The notes: generated by a model not told the origin, from the sequence alone. DNA of 64,000 nt from an uncultured Methanomassiliicoccales archaeon (GCA_959597175.1 CAUFXM010000008.1:31908-95907); one strand, 5' to 3'; positions 1-8,110 are shown, counted from the first letter of the stretch. Made by a program: numbers and translations.

Positions 1-317
1 TGGTGCAGGACGGGGAGAACTGGTACGGGGCGGACGCCACATGGTACACGTCCGAGGACAGGTCGCCGCTTCTGGCGGGGTACACCACCGAGACGTCCGC
101 GGTCGCAGGGGGGGAGAGGTTCGGATCCACCCACATGGCCGATCTGGACCTGTCGTCGACGAACTCCCTCGCCCCCATCCAGATATCTGCCGACGGGTAC
201 GCATGGCCAGACGAGAGCACGTTCTTCGACCGGTACGGCACCCACGTGTTCGCGGTCGTCATCGTCATAGTCATCGTCGGGACGCTGCTCTACGCGATAA
301 GGAAGGGTAACGTCTGA
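1..317 (+). CDS. C-terminal end of a membrane-anchored surface protein (partial)
   Basis: Only the last ~104 residues are present; the frame is open to the left edge and ends in TGA at 315-317. The visible part is a polar, Ser/Thr/Asp-rich stretch followed by one hydrophobic helix (about the last 25 residues, Val/Ile-rich) and a short basic tail ending RKGNV. That layout, a large outside domain with a C-terminal membrane anchor and positive-inside tail, is typical of archaeal surface proteins. I do not recognise a family and infer no function beyond membrane anchoring. Confidence 0.6.
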   Translation, partial: VQDGENWYGADATWYTSEDRSPLLAGYTTETSAVAGGERFGSTHMADLDLSSTNSLAPIQISADGYAWPDESTFFDRYGTHVFAVVIVIVIVGTLLYAIRKGNV

Positions 318-341
318 ACCATGGAATTAGATCAATCAACC

Positions 342-349
342 TTTATATA
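342..349 (+). promoter_or_regulatory. TATA box of lonB
   Basis: TTTATATA lies about 42 nt upstream of the lonB ATG, predicting transcription start near 372 and a short leader that contains a GGGGGAA Shine-Dalgarno-like stretch just before the ATG at 388. Confidence 0.65.
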
Positions 350-387
350 CAGGTTCAAACTAGCAATCAAATCAATTTGGGGGAAAC

Positions 388-2487
388 ATGACAGACAAGA
401 AGGAAGTGAAGAGGTCTGAGCTCTCCGTGGAGGAGTGGGCCGACAGGCAGACCTTCAACTCCACCGAGGAGATCCCGATCCCTAACCTGATGGCCGACAG
501 GGTCATCGGTCAGGAGGCCGCCGTGGAGGTCATGAGGAAGGCCGCCTCCCAGAAGAGGCACGTCATGCTCATCGGCGAGCCCGGTACTGGTAAGTCCATG
601 CTGGCCAACTCGATGGTGGAGTATCTGCCCAAGGAGGACCTCCAGGACATCGTGGCCTACCACAACCCGGAGGACTTCAACGAGCCCAGGGTCAGGGTGT
701 TCCCCGCAGGCAAGGGGAAGGCCGTGGTGGCGGAGCAGAAGGCAATCGCCGCCCAGCAGAAGAACCAGAAGAACTCGATGTACATCTACATCTGTCTGGG
801 GCTGGTGGTCCTGGGCCTGCTGGCTGCCCTGATGCTCAACAACTTCACGATCGCCTGGATCGCCATCCTGGGTGCCCTGCTGGTCCTGATGCTCTTCAGG
901 ACGCCCGGGCAGACCCGCAACGAGACCGCGATAGTCCCGAAGCTGCTGGTCGGTCACGACCCCGGGGACATGCCCCCGTTCGTCGACGCAACCGGCACCC
1001 ATGCCGGGGCCCTCCTCGGAGACGTCAGGCACGACCCGTTCCAGTCCGGAGGCCTCGAGACCCCGTCCCACGACAGGCTGGAGGCCGGGGACATCCACAA
1101 GGCCAACAAGGGTGTCCTCTACATCGACGAGATCAACATGCTGAGGATGGAGTCCCAGCAGGCTCTGCTCACGGCGATGCAGGAGAAGAAGATGTCCATC
1201 ACCGGGCAGTCCGAGCGCTCCTCCGGGGCACTCGTCAAGTCCGAGCCGGTGCCATGCGACTTCATCCTGGTCTGCGCCGGAAACATGGACGCCATCCAGG
1301 GGATGCATCCCGCACTCAGGTCGAGGATCAGGGGATACGGGTACGAGGTCTACATGCGCAGCACCATGCCCGACACCGACGAGAACCGCGAGAACATCAC
1401 CCGCTTCGTGGCCCAGGAGGTCAGGAAGGACGGGAAGATCCCCCATTTCGACAGGTACGCCGTCGCTGAGATCCTCAGGGAGGCCCAGCGCCGCGGCGGC
1501 AGGAAGGGCGAGCTCACGCTCAGGATGAGGGAGCTCGGCGGACTCATCAGGGTCTCTGGAGACATGGCCGTCCAGAGGAAGGCCAGACTGGTGACGGCGG
1601 ACGACGTCGTCCAGGCCAGGTCAATCGCCCGCAGCCTGGAGCAGCAGGTCGCCGACCGCTACATCGAGGCCAACAAGGCCTACGAGCTGTTCAACACCTC
1701 CGGCGAGGCCGTGGGCATGATCAACGGCCTGGCCGCGCTGAACGCCAGCTCCAACATGGCGGAGTACTCGGGAATAGTGCTCCCGATCGTGGCGGAGGTT
1801 TCCCCCGCGCAGGTCAAGAGGTCCGGGCACATCGTGGCCACCGGTCAGCTGGGGACCATCGCCAAGGAGGCGGTGGAGAACATCTCCGCGGTCATCAAGA
1901 AGTACACCATGACCAACCTCTCCGACAGCGACATCCACCTGCAGTACATCGGCACCTACGACGGTGTGGAGGGGGACTCCGCCAGCATCACCATGGCGAC
2001 GGTCATCATCTCCGCCCTCGAGAACATCCCGATCCGCCAGGACCTGGCGATGACCGGGTCCCTCAACGTCAGGGGGAAGGTCCTGCCGGTCGGCGGCGTC
2101 ACCGCGAAGCTGGAGGCGGCAGCCGCGTCCGGCATCAAGATCGCTCTCATCCCGGCGGACAACGCCAAGGACGTGATGATCGAGAACAGGTACTACCGCG
2201 ACATGGAGATCTACACCGTGGAGAACCTCCGCGACGTGTTCGAGTACGCCTTCGTGGACTGCCCGATGAAGCAGCAGTACATGGACAAGCTCCTCCCGCT
2301 GACCAAGGACGGCAGGTCCTCGGCGAGGAAGATCGAGCCTCCGGCGGAGCACCACTACGGGGAGTCCGCCGTGGCCGTGCAGGAGCCCCCCAGGGAGCCC
2401 CCGGTGGCGGTCCCGGAGCCGGAGCCCGCACCAGTGGCGGAGCCCGAGGCGAAGGAGCACGTCAACCCCGTCCCCTCCCCCCAGTGA
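388..2487 (+). CDS. lonB: Archaeal membrane-anchored ATP-dependent protease LonB
   Basis: 699 aa. The AAA+ module has Walker A (GEPGTGKS, residues 63-70), two adjacent membrane helices inserted at about 131-150 and 153-171, and Walker B (YIDE, about 245-248). The C-terminal Lon protease domain carries the Ser-Lys dyad: Ser531 in the GDSAS motif and Lys574 in the VTAKLEA motif, 43 residues apart as in characterised LonB enzymes. It should act at the inner face of the cytoplasmic membrane, degrading damaged and regulatory proteins; archaea lack FtsH, so LonB is the main membrane protease. The last ~45 residues are an unusual Pro/Glu/Ala-rich tail after the protease domain, probably disordered. 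It is transcribed alone: its own TATA box lies upstream and a stem-loop follows. Confidence 0.97.
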   Translation: MTDKKEVKRSELSVEEWADRQTFNSTEEIPIPNLMADRVIGQEAAVEVMRKAASQKRHVMLIGEPGTGKSMLANSMVEYLPKEDLQDIVAYHNPEDFNEPRVRVFPAGKGKAVVAEQKAIAAQQKNQKNSMYIYICLGLVVLGLLAALMLNNFTIAWIAILGALLVLMLFRTPGQTRNETAIVPKLLVGHDPGDMPPFVDATGTHAGALLGDVRHDPFQSGGLETPSHDRLEAGDIHKANKGVLYIDEINMLRMESQQALLTAMQEKKMSITGQSERSSGALVKSEPVPCDFILVCAGNMDAIQGMHPALRSRIRGYGYEVYMRSTMPDTDENRENITRFVAQEVRKDGKIPHFDRYAVAEILREAQRRGGRKGELTLRMRELGGLIRVSGDMAVQRKARLVTADDVVQARSIARSLEQQVADRYIEANKAYELFNTSGEAVGMINGLAALNASSNMAEYSGIVLPIVAEVSPAQVKRSGHIVATGQLGTIAKEAVENISAVIKKYTMTNLSDSDIHLQYIGTYDGVEGDSASITMATVIISALENIPIRQDLAMTGSLNVRGKVLPVGGVTAKLEAAAASGIKIALIPADNAKDVMIENRYYRDMEIYTVENLRDVFEYAFVDCPMKQQYMDKLLPLTKDGRSSARKIEPPAEHHYGESAVAVQEPPREPPVAVPEPEPAPVAEPEAKEHVNPVPSPQ

Positions 2488-2516
2488 GGATCAAACGACG
2501 GGGAGACCCGTCCCTT

Positions 2517-2536
2517 ACCCCCGCTTCGGCGGGGGT
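2517..2536 (+). terminator. Stem-loop after lonB
   Basis: A perfect 8-bp stem (ACCCCCGC/GCGGGGGT) closed by a TTCG tetraloop lies 30 nt after the lonB stop. No T-run follows, so it may act as an mRNA 3'-end structure as much as a terminator. Confidence 0.5.
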
Positions 2537-2585
2537 CAAGCCTTCTCTCATCTGCCATTAAATACGTCGAAGGTATCGGCGAATC

Positions 2586-3113
2586 ATGGGCAGGTTCGAT
2601 TACTCCGAGCACTCTCTTGTCATAGGCAGGTTCCAGCCGCTCCACAACGGCCACATGGAGGTCCTCCTCAAATGCGCGGAGGAGTCCGAGCATCTCATCA
2701 TCGGCATCGGGAGCGCCCAGATATCCCACGACCCGGAGAACCCGTTCACCGCCGGAGAGAGGTACCTGATGATCGGCGACGCCCTGAAGGATGCCGGGGT
2801 GCCGGACTTCAGCATCGTTCCGGTGGAGGATCTGAACCGTTACTCGGTGTGGGTCGCCCACGTGGTGTCCATGGCACCGCCGTTCCAGAGGGTGTACAGC
2901 AACAACCCGATGACCCGCCGCCTGTTCCAGGAGGCCGGATACGACGTCAGGGAATCCCCGCTGTACAACAGGGAGGTCTACTCCGGGACGGAGGTCCGCC
3001 GCAGGATGGTGGCCGGCGAAGAGTGGAAGTCGTTAGTGCCCTCCGCGGTGGCGGACGTCATAGAGAGGATAGACGGGGTCGGAAGGCTCAGGGACATATG
3101 CGGGGGAAGGGTC
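2586..3113 (+). CDS. nadM: Nicotinamide-nucleotide adenylyltransferase (NadM type), no stop codon of its own
   Basis: Archaeal NadM joins NMN (or NaMN) and ATP to give NAD(+). The N-terminus holds the nucleotidyltransferase signature GRFQPLHNGH (residues ~14-23), and a GTEVRRRM stretch near residue 135 matches the C-terminal (S/T)xT..R motif. Family similarity ends near residue ~170 (IDGVGRLRDI), as expected for a ~170-residue enzyme, but no stop codon follows. The frame stays open through 4268, first as an out-of-frame shadow of pncC, then in frame with the E1-like gene. The end given here is the last codon before the pncC GTG. Either a 1-nt indel in the G-run at 3102-3106 hides a NadM-PncC fusion, or a long fusion is really made. 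A weak TATA (TTAAATAC, 2558-2565) suggests a leaderless start at ATG 2586. Confidence 0.85.
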
Positions 3114-3114
3114 G

Positions 3115-3597
3115 GTGCACCCCTCCGAGGCCGAGGCGCTGGCCGCCGCCCTCTCGGGGAGGGGGATGACCATGTGCTGCGCCGAGTCCTGCACCGGAGG
3201 CCTCATATCCGCGTGCATGACGGACATGCCCGGCTCGTCCGCATACTTCCTGGGCGGGGCCGTGACCTACAGCAACGAGTCCAAGGAGAGGGTGCTGGGC
3301 GTCAGCCACGGCACGCTCCTGGCGCATGGGGCCGTCAGCGAGGAGACCGCCAGGGAGATGGCCCTGGGTGCCGTCAGGCTCTACGGCGCCGACGTTTCCG
3401 TAGCGGTCACCGGCATAGCCGGGCCAGGCGGGGCCACCCCGGAGAAGCCCGTCGGTCTGGTGCACATGGCCGTATCGGACGGCTCGAGGACCGTCGCATC
3501 GAGACACGTATTCGACGGGAGCCGCCAGCAGGTCAGGGAATCGACGGTGAGGGAGGCCTGCTCGCTTTTGAAGGATTTCGTGGAGGGGAGGCTTTGA
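3115..3597 (+). CDS. pncC: Nicotinamide-nucleotide amidohydrolase (CinA C-terminal domain, PncC)
   Basis: 160 aa, GTG start with GGGGGAAGGG upstream. It is a stand-alone CinA C-terminal domain with the family signatures CAESCTGG (residues ~22-29), GAVTYSNESKE (~48-58) and VTGIAGPGGATPEKPVG (~101-117). PncC deamidates NMN to nicotinate mononucleotide, recycling NAD breakdown product. It lies directly after nadM, whose product uses the same nucleotides, so the pair is an NAD salvage unit. It overlaps the open nadM frame in another register and overlaps the next gene by TTGA (3594-3597), which indicates translational coupling. Confidence 0.92.
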   Translation: MHPSEAEALAAALSGRGMTMCCAESCTGGLISACMTDMPGSSAYFLGGAVTYSNESKERVLGVSHGTLLAHGAVSEETAREMALGAVRLYGADVSVAVTGIAGPGGATPEKPVGLVHMAVSDGSRTVASRHVFDGSRQQVRESTVREACSLLKDFVEGRL

Positions 3598-4268
3598 GCA
3601 GGTTCGAGAGGCAGATGCCCATAGTGGGCGACGAGGGTCAGAGGAGGATCATGTCCGCCAAGGTCGGCGTGGCCGGTTGCGGCGGACTTGGGGTCCATGT
3701 CATCACCGCCCTTGCGGAGGCAGGCGTGTGCAGGTTCGTCCTCTGCGACCACGACGTCCCGGACATAACCAATCTGAACCGCCAGTTCATCTACGCCGCG
3801 GGGGACATGAGGCCCAAGTCCATGATATCCGCGGAATGGGTGCTGGCGCTGAACCCCGCCGCCGACGTGGAGGCGGTGTGCGAGCCCGTCTCCGACGGCA
3901 ACCAGGACATGTTCGCCGGGTGCGACGCGATAGTCGACTGCCTGGACTCCTTCGAGGCCAGGATGCTCCTGGACGATTACTCGCAGAGGTCCGGGATACC
4001 GCTCGTACATGCGGGGGTTTCCGGGATGCACGGCCAGCTGTACGTCTCCATCCCAGGTAAGACCCCCAGTCTGAGGGATGTGCTGGGGACGGCCAGGGAC
4101 AGTGCCGGTCCCGTCCTATCCGTCGGAGCCGCGGTGATGGCGCTGGCGGGGATGGAGGCCATGGAGGCCATCAGGGTGGTGTCCGGCATGGGGTCCCCGT
4201 GCGAAGGGGTACTGACAACAATCGATCTTTCCGGTTACTCCATGGATCGTGCCCCAATCGACATGTGA
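3594..4268 (+). CDS. ThiF/MoeB/HesA-family E1-like adenylyltransferase
   Basis: 224 aa from a TTG start that overlaps the pncC stop (TTGA). The N-terminal Rossmann fold shows GCGGLGVHVITALAEAG (~24-40) for ATP binding, followed by the acidic strand CDHDVPDITNLNRQF (~49-63), the diagnostic E1 motif in which Arg/Asn contact ATP. Members adenylate the C-terminal Gly of ubiquitin-fold proteins (MoaD, ThiS, SAMPs). I see no CxxC zinc pairs and no clear catalytic cysteine in the C-terminal half, so it is a short, minimal member. A second ThiF-type gene sits in the thi operon at 56587-57189; this one is therefore more likely for molybdopterin/tungstopterin or tRNA thiolation, which is inference. Its frame is the same as nadM. 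Confidence 0.85.
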   Translation: MSRFERQMPIVGDEGQRRIMSAKVGVAGCGGLGVHVITALAEAGVCRFVLCDHDVPDITNLNRQFIYAAGDMRPKSMISAEWVLALNPAADVEAVCEPVSDGNQDMFAGCDAIVDCLDSFEARMLLDDYSQRSGIPLVHAGVSGMHGQLYVSIPGKTPSLRDVLGTARDSAGPVLSVGAAVMALAGMEAMEAIRVVSGMGSPCEGVLTTIDLSGYSMDRAPIDM

Positions 4269-4297
4269 CATCCGATATGGGATCGATTGGGTGAGAA

Positions 4298-4306
4298 CCA
4301 AATAGG
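4298..4306 (+). promoter_or_regulatory. Weak TATA element of purC
   Basis: CCAAATAGG is centred 26 nt upstream of the purC ATG (4328), the spacing seen for leaderless genes throughout this window. Confidence 0.35.
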
Positions 4307-4327
4307 TGTTGCTCCTAATGCGGTCCT

Positions 4328-5230
4328 ATGAAGCATCTGATGACCGGGAAGGTCAAAGAGGTATACGAGGTGGACGACGACACACTGGAGTTCGCCTACA
4401 CCGACAACATCTCGGTTTTCGACAAGATCATACCCTCCAAGATCCCCCACAAGGGCGAGACCCTGTGCAGGACAGCCAAGTACTGGTTCGGCAAGCTCGA
4501 CGAGGCCGGCATCAACAACCACTACATCAGCGAGCCCTCCAAGGACAGGATGAGGGTGAAGAGGGTGCAGGTCATCCGCGACTACTCCAAGATCGACGGG
4601 ACCACGACCAACTACCTGATCCCCCTGGAGGTCATCTGCAGGTACTACGCCGCAGGGTCCCTCCTGGACAGGCTCAAGTCCGGCAAGGTGAAGCCGGAGG
4701 ACCTGGGCTTCCCCGCGGGGCACGAGGTCAAGAGGGGAGAGAAGCTCCCCAAGCCCTTCGTCGAGTGCACCACGAAGCTGGAGGAGCACGACGAGAACCT
4801 CACCGAGGCGGAGGCCAAGGAGATGGCGGGACTCTCCGACGCCGAGTACCAGGAGATAGTTGACACCGTCCTGAGGATCGACAGGATCATCGAGGAGGAG
4901 GCCGGTAAGCGCGGGCTCATCCACTGCGACGGGAAGAAGGAGTTCGGCTACGACAAGGACAGGAAGCTCATGGTGGTGGACACCTTCGGCACCCTGGACG
5001 AGGACCGCTGGTGGGACGCCGAGGAGTACGCCAAGGGCAACATCGTGGAGCTCTCCAAGGAGTTCGTCAGGCAGTACTACCGCGAGACCGGCTACCACGA
5101 CGAGCTCTACGCCGCCAGGGACGCAGGCAAGCCCGAGCCCGACATCCCCGCCCTGCCCCAGGAGATCATCGACAGGGTGAGCAAGCTGTACGTCGACATG
5201 TACGAGCGCATCACCGGCGAGAAGTTCTGA
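4328..5230 (+). CDS. purC: Phosphoribosylaminoimidazole-succinocarboxamide synthase (SAICAR synthetase)
   Basis: 300 aa. PurC ligates aspartate to CAIR using ATP in step 8 of purine synthesis. The N-terminus has GKVKEVYEVDD (ATP-grasp-like glycine/lysine loop, residues ~7-17), followed by SVFDKIIPSKIPHKG, the classic SAICAR synthetase signature near residues 30-45, and later LIHCDGKKEFGYD and VVDTFGTLDEDRWW, matching the LxLxDxKxEFG and D..TPDSSR-equivalent regions. Length suits the family's longer archaeal/bacterial form. It is transcribed alone; no other pur gene is nearby. Confidence 0.95.
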   Translation: MKHLMTGKVKEVYEVDDDTLEFAYTDNISVFDKIIPSKIPHKGETLCRTAKYWFGKLDEAGINNHYISEPSKDRMRVKRVQVIRDYSKIDGTTTNYLIPLEVICRYYAAGSLLDRLKSGKVKPEDLGFPAGHEVKRGEKLPKPFVECTTKLEEHDENLTEAEAKEMAGLSDAEYQEIVDTVLRIDRIIEEEAGKRGLIHCDGKKEFGYDKDRKLMVVDTFGTLDEDRWWDAEEYAKGNIVELSKEFVRQYYRETGYHDELYAARDAGKPEPDIPALPQEIIDRVSKLYVDMYERITGEKF

Positions 5231-5298
5231 TCAAACCCAGCCGGGGGACACCCCGGCGACCTCCATATGCACCTGGTCAACAGCCTGATATAGACGAT

Positions 5299-5340
5299 CA
5301 TCGTTATCATCGGCGGGCGAGAGCCCGAGTGATAATGATG
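5299..5340 (+). promoter_or_regulatory. Long stem-loop or dyad covering the start codons of the next gene
   Basis: CATCGTTATCA (5299-5309) pairs with TGATAATGATG (5330-5340), 11 bp with one G-T wobble. Inside it CGGGC (5314-5318) pairs with GCCCG (5323-5327) around a GAGA (GNRA) loop. The 3' arm contains both candidate ATGs (5335, 5338). As RNA it would hide the start; as DNA it could be an operator. Which one applies depends on the transcription start, which I cannot fix. Confidence 0.55.
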
Positions 5341-5904
5341 AAGGACCTTGGAGTCAGACCTTACGTTTTCCCGATGCCCGTCGGGATGATCGCCACATAC
5401 AACGAGGACGGTTCCGTCGATGTCATGAACATGGCCTGGGGAGGCATTTGCTCGGAGGACCTGGTGGCCCTGAACCTGGACGAGGGCCACAAGACGTCCG
5501 AGAACATCAAGAGGACGAAGGCGTTCACGCTCAGCATCCCCGACGTGGCCCATGTCGTCGAAGCGGACTATTTCGGGATCGCTTCCGGGAACGACACCCC
5601 CGACAAGTTCCAGCGCTCCGGTCTGACCGCGGTCAGGAGCACCCGTGTGGACGCTCCGGTCGTGAAGGAGTTCCCTCTGACCCTGGAGTGCGAGGTGGCC
5701 GAGATCCAGCACGGGATCGAGGGATTCCGCGTGGTCGGGAGGATCAAGAACGTCCTCGCCGACGAGTCGATCCTCGATCAGGACGGCAACGTGGACCCGG
5801 TCAAGCTGGACCCCATAATGTACGACACATTCCAGCAGGGCTACTACGCCGTTGGGAGGAAGGTCGGACAGGCCTGGGACACCGGGCTGGGGCTTACGAG
5901 GTGA
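5335..5904 (+). CDS. Flavin reductase-like FMN-binding split-barrel protein
   Basis: 189 aa. The N-terminal PYVFPMPVGMIAT...NMAWGG layout and the later GIASGND..KF..SGLT segment are typical of the flavin_reduct (FMN-binding split barrel) family of soluble flavoproteins, often NAD(P)H:flavin oxidoreductases or electron carriers in anaerobes. The open frame extends further upstream (to 5011) but that part lies inside purC and is a shadow; ATG 5335 or 5338 fits the family start. Both ATGs lie in the 3' arm of a long hairpin. It stands alone between purC and a convergent UPF0179 gene, with a stem-loop after the stop. Substrate is unknown. Confidence 0.85.
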   Translation: MMKDLGVRPYVFPMPVGMIATYNEDGSVDVMNMAWGGICSEDLVALNLDEGHKTSENIKRTKAFTLSIPDVAHVVEADYFGIASGNDTPDKFQRSGLTAVRSTRVDAPVVKEFPLTLECEVAEIQHGIEGFRVVGRIKNVLADESILDQDGNVDPVKLDPIMYDTFQQGYYAVGRKVGQAWDTGLGLTR

Positions 5905-5910
5905 GAAAAC

Positions 5911-5926
5911 GGGGGCGGATGCCCCC
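5911..5926. terminator. Stem-loop between convergent genes
   Basis: GGGGGC-GGAT-GCCCCC followed by TCTTCCCTT; it lies 7 nt after the flavoprotein stop and can serve either strand. Confidence 0.5.
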
Positions 5927-5977
5927 TCTTCCCTTAATGCAAGGTTCCATTCTGGAGATCACAAGGAACGGACGGGC

Positions 5978-6403
5978 TCAGAGCAGGTCTGCGTCGACCA
6001 TCCTCTCCCCGATCGGACAGTCCAGGTCCCCGCCCAAGCGGGTGACCATGTACTTCTGCCCCTCCCTCTTGCCCACGGGGTGGCATCTCCAGTAGTTGGG
6101 GCAGCCTATCTCCTGGCAGTTGGGTTCGGAGAACGTGATGGTCACACCCTCCATGGCGCCCTTCTTCGGCACCGCGGCGGGGGTGGGGACCTTCTCCACC
6201 TCCACGGCCACGACCTCCCCCTCGCTGACCTCGCAGGGATGCCTCTGGCTCCTCACCTCGACGACCCTGTATCTGGATCCTGCCTCCAGGTTGAAGCAGA
6301 CCCCCTTGAGCCTGCACTCCTTGCAGTCCGAGAGGGGACCGATGAAGTAGAACTCCGCCCCGACCTTGGCCTGGGGCTCGCCGACCAGCGTTATCAATGC
6401 CAT
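5978..6403 (-). CDS. UPF0179 family conserved archaeal protein
   Basis: 141 aa. It matches the archaeal UPF0179 family, small cytoplasmic proteins of unknown function found mainly in methanogens and other Euryarchaeota. Three cysteine clusters are visible: CKECRLKGVC (~27-36), CQEIGCPNYWRC (~95-106) and one near the C-terminus (DLDCPIGER). The spacing suggests a metal or iron-sulfur site, which is inference. Its ATG follows the egsA stop with no gap (TGAATG), so it is co-transcribed with and translationally coupled to egsA. Confidence 0.85.
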   Translation of the reverse strand: MALITLVGEPQAKVGAEFYFIGPLSDCKECRLKGVCFNLEAGSRYRVVEVRSQRHPCEVSEGEVVAVEVEKVPTPAAVPKKGAMEGVTITFSEPNCQEIGCPNYWRCHPVGKREGQKYMVTRLGGDLDCPIGERMVDADLL

Positions 6404-7474
6404 TCAGATCACTCCTGTGGCTCTCGCCACGGTCTCCGCCACCTCCGGCGTGATGCCGCCGTCGCCCAGGATCGTGAACCTGTCGGAACGGATCTCGTGG
6501 GCATGGCTCATCGCGTAGATGACGTCGTCGGCGGTCAGCCCCAGCTCCCTTGCGGTGACCGGCGCGCCTATCTCGTGGAGGGCGTCCCTGATGCTGCGCC
6601 AGTCGCCCCCGTGGAGGTACATCGTCATGATGGACCCGACCCCGCACTGCTCCCCGTGAAGCGCCTTGCCTGGATGGTTCAGGTCCAGCATGTGGGAGAA
6701 CATGTGCTCCGCACCGCTCGTGGGTCTGGAGCTGCCGGCTATGCTCATGGATATGCCGGACATGATGATCGGCTTGATGGCGATCCACACGCTGTCCTCC
6801 AGGTTCGGCTTTATCAGCCCCGAGCTCTCCATGATCGACTCCGCGGCGTACTTGGCCAGGGAGTACGCGGACCTGCTGAAGTCGACGTTCTTGAGTCTCC
6901 TGGCGAAGTCCCAGTCCTTTATCGCGGTGAGGTTGGAGATGACGTCCGCGCATCCGGATGCCAGTAGTCTGTAGGGCGCCTTGGCTATGATGCCGGTGTC
7001 GGCTATCACGCCCATGGGTGACGCAGACGCCACCGACCTTGAGCCGGTATCCGACTTCAGCGAGGCCCTGTTGGAGGCTATGCCGTCGTGGGCCGCGGAG
7101 GTCGGGATGCTGATGAACGGGAGGCCCATCTCGTTGCAGACCACCTTGGCTATGTCTATCTTGCTCCCGCCGCCAACCGCAAGCACGAAGCCGGATCCGA
7201 ACTCGCGGATCTGCTCCTCGACCTTTTTCACGTTGTCGATTGTGGCGTCGCCGACTGTGCAGACGTCCATGTCGTAGCCGTCCATGTAGCCCAGGACATC
7301 CTTCGCCGCGGCGTCCATGGTCCTGGTGCCGGTGATGACTGTGCCGACCCTCCCGGTGTGGATGTCCTTGCACATGTCCCTGACGCTGCCGAGGACGTCG
7401 TGCCCTGCCACGATGTTGCGGGGCATCTCGACGACCTTCACCTTCGTGAAGGCCTCCAACGACCGATTCTCCAT
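6404..7474 (-). CDS. egsA: sn-Glycerol-1-phosphate dehydrogenase
   Basis: 356 aa. EgsA reduces dihydroxyacetone phosphate to sn-glycerol-1-phosphate, the step that sets the stereochemistry of archaeal ether lipids. Visible features of the iron-alcohol-dehydrogenase-like superfamily are the GxGxxxD nucleotide site (VGGGSKIDIAK, ~100-110), the SIPTSAAHDGIAS loop with the metal-binding Asp (~119-131) and the HMLDL..PGKALHGEQCGVG segment with the metal-binding histidines (~245-265). Length is typical. The ATG (7472-7474) lies 26 nt from the centre of a palindromic TATA box shared with the divergent FMN reductase gene, with GGAGGTG just upstream of the ATG. Confidence 0.96.
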   Translation of the reverse strand: MENRSLEAFTKVKVVEMPRNIVAGHDVLGSVRDMCKDIHTGRVGTVITGTRTMDAAAKDVLGYMDGYDMDVCTVGDATIDNVKKVEEQIREFGSGFVLAVGGGSKIDIAKVVCNEMGLPFISIPTSAAHDGIASNRASLKSDTGSRSVASASPMGVIADTGIIAKAPYRLLASGCADVISNLTAIKDWDFARRLKNVDFSRSAYSLAKYAAESIMESSGLIKPNLEDSVWIAIKPIIMSGISMSIAGSSRPTSGAEHMFSHMLDLNHPGKALHGEQCGVGSIMTMYLHGGDWRSIRDALHEIGAPVTARELGLTADDVIYAMSHAHEIRSDRFTILGDGGITPEVAETVARATGVI

Positions 7475-7495
7475 GCACCTCCATCATCAGAGCAG

Positions 7496-7504
7496 GTTAT
7501 AAAC
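7496..7504. promoter_or_regulatory. Palindromic TATA box serving two divergent genes
   Basis: GTTATAAAC reads GTTTATAAC on the other strand, a TATA box in both directions. Its centre (7500) is exactly 26 nt from the egsA ATG (7474, minus) and 26 nt from the ATG at 7526 (plus), so one element may direct two leaderless transcripts. Confidence 0.6.
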
Positions 7505-7525
7505 TATGTTGGGATGCCATCACGT

Positions 7526-8110
7526 ATGAACCGCATACTCATCATCTGCGGAAGCGCGGGCAGAGGAGGCACCACCGAGACCATGTGCCAGTCCGCGGCC
7601 GCAGAGCTGAGGCGCAACGACCAGGACGCACTGGTGGTGTTCCCATCGGAGATGCACATCCTCCATTGCACGGGCTGCAACAGGTGCGGTGACGGCAGAT
7701 GCGTCATAGACGACGACATGACCCGTCTCTACAAGCTGTTCTCGGAATCGGACATGGTCATTATGGCCACCCCGCTCCACTTCAACGGCCCGTCATCCCT
7801 GACGAAGACCGTCATGGACAGGTTCCAGATCTACTGGAGGGGGAGCGGCCTGCCCCATCCGAAGGCTATGATGGGGTTCATATGCGCAGGCAGCGACGAG
7901 CCCAACTTCACCCCGACGCTGTCGATCATGAAGGCGTTCGCCATCACCACGGGGATGACCTGGGTGGGCCAGGTCTGCGTGTCCGGCACGGACAGGAACG
8001 GAGACGCCGGGGTTGAAGAGGCTGTGACCAAGGCCGTCAGCGCCCTCATCCAAGTAGGAGAGGGGATATCCAAGTCCCTGATATCCCCGCAGACGTCGTG
8101 CGGTCAGTGA
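7526..8110 (+). CDS. NADPH-dependent FMN reductase / iron-sulfur flavoprotein-like
   Basis: 194 aa from ATG 7526 (an in-frame ATG at 7514 is also possible, but TATA spacing favours 7526). The flavodoxin-like fold begins with ICGSAGRGGTTE (phosphate-binding loop, residues ~7-18). A cysteine cluster CTGCNRCGDGRC follows near residues 46-57, as in members that bind a metal or FeS cluster next to FMN. ATPLHFNGPSS (~83-93) matches the flavin-contact loop of the family (TPxY..S). It is probably an anaerobic oxidative-stress or electron-transfer flavoprotein. The 3' end overlaps the opposite-strand gene 8046-8741 by 65 nt. Confidence 0.85.
   Translation: MNRILIICGSAGRGGTTETMCQSAAAELRRNDQDALVVFPSEMHILHCTGCNRCGDGRCVIDDDMTRLYKLFSESDMVIMATPLHFNGPSSLTKTVMDRFQIYWRGSGLPHPKAMMGFICAGSDEPNFTPTLSIMKAFAITTGMTWVGQVCVSGTDRNGDAGVEEAVTKAVSALIQVGEGISKSLISPQTSCGQ

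Noticed and set aside
367..1446. Long minus-strand frame opposite lonB
   Set aside because: Antisense shadow; the plus strand carries all LonB motifs.
5934..7487. Long minus-strand frame covering UPF0179 and egsA in another register
   Set aside because: Arg/Gly/His-rich shadow; the correct frames give two recognisable proteins.
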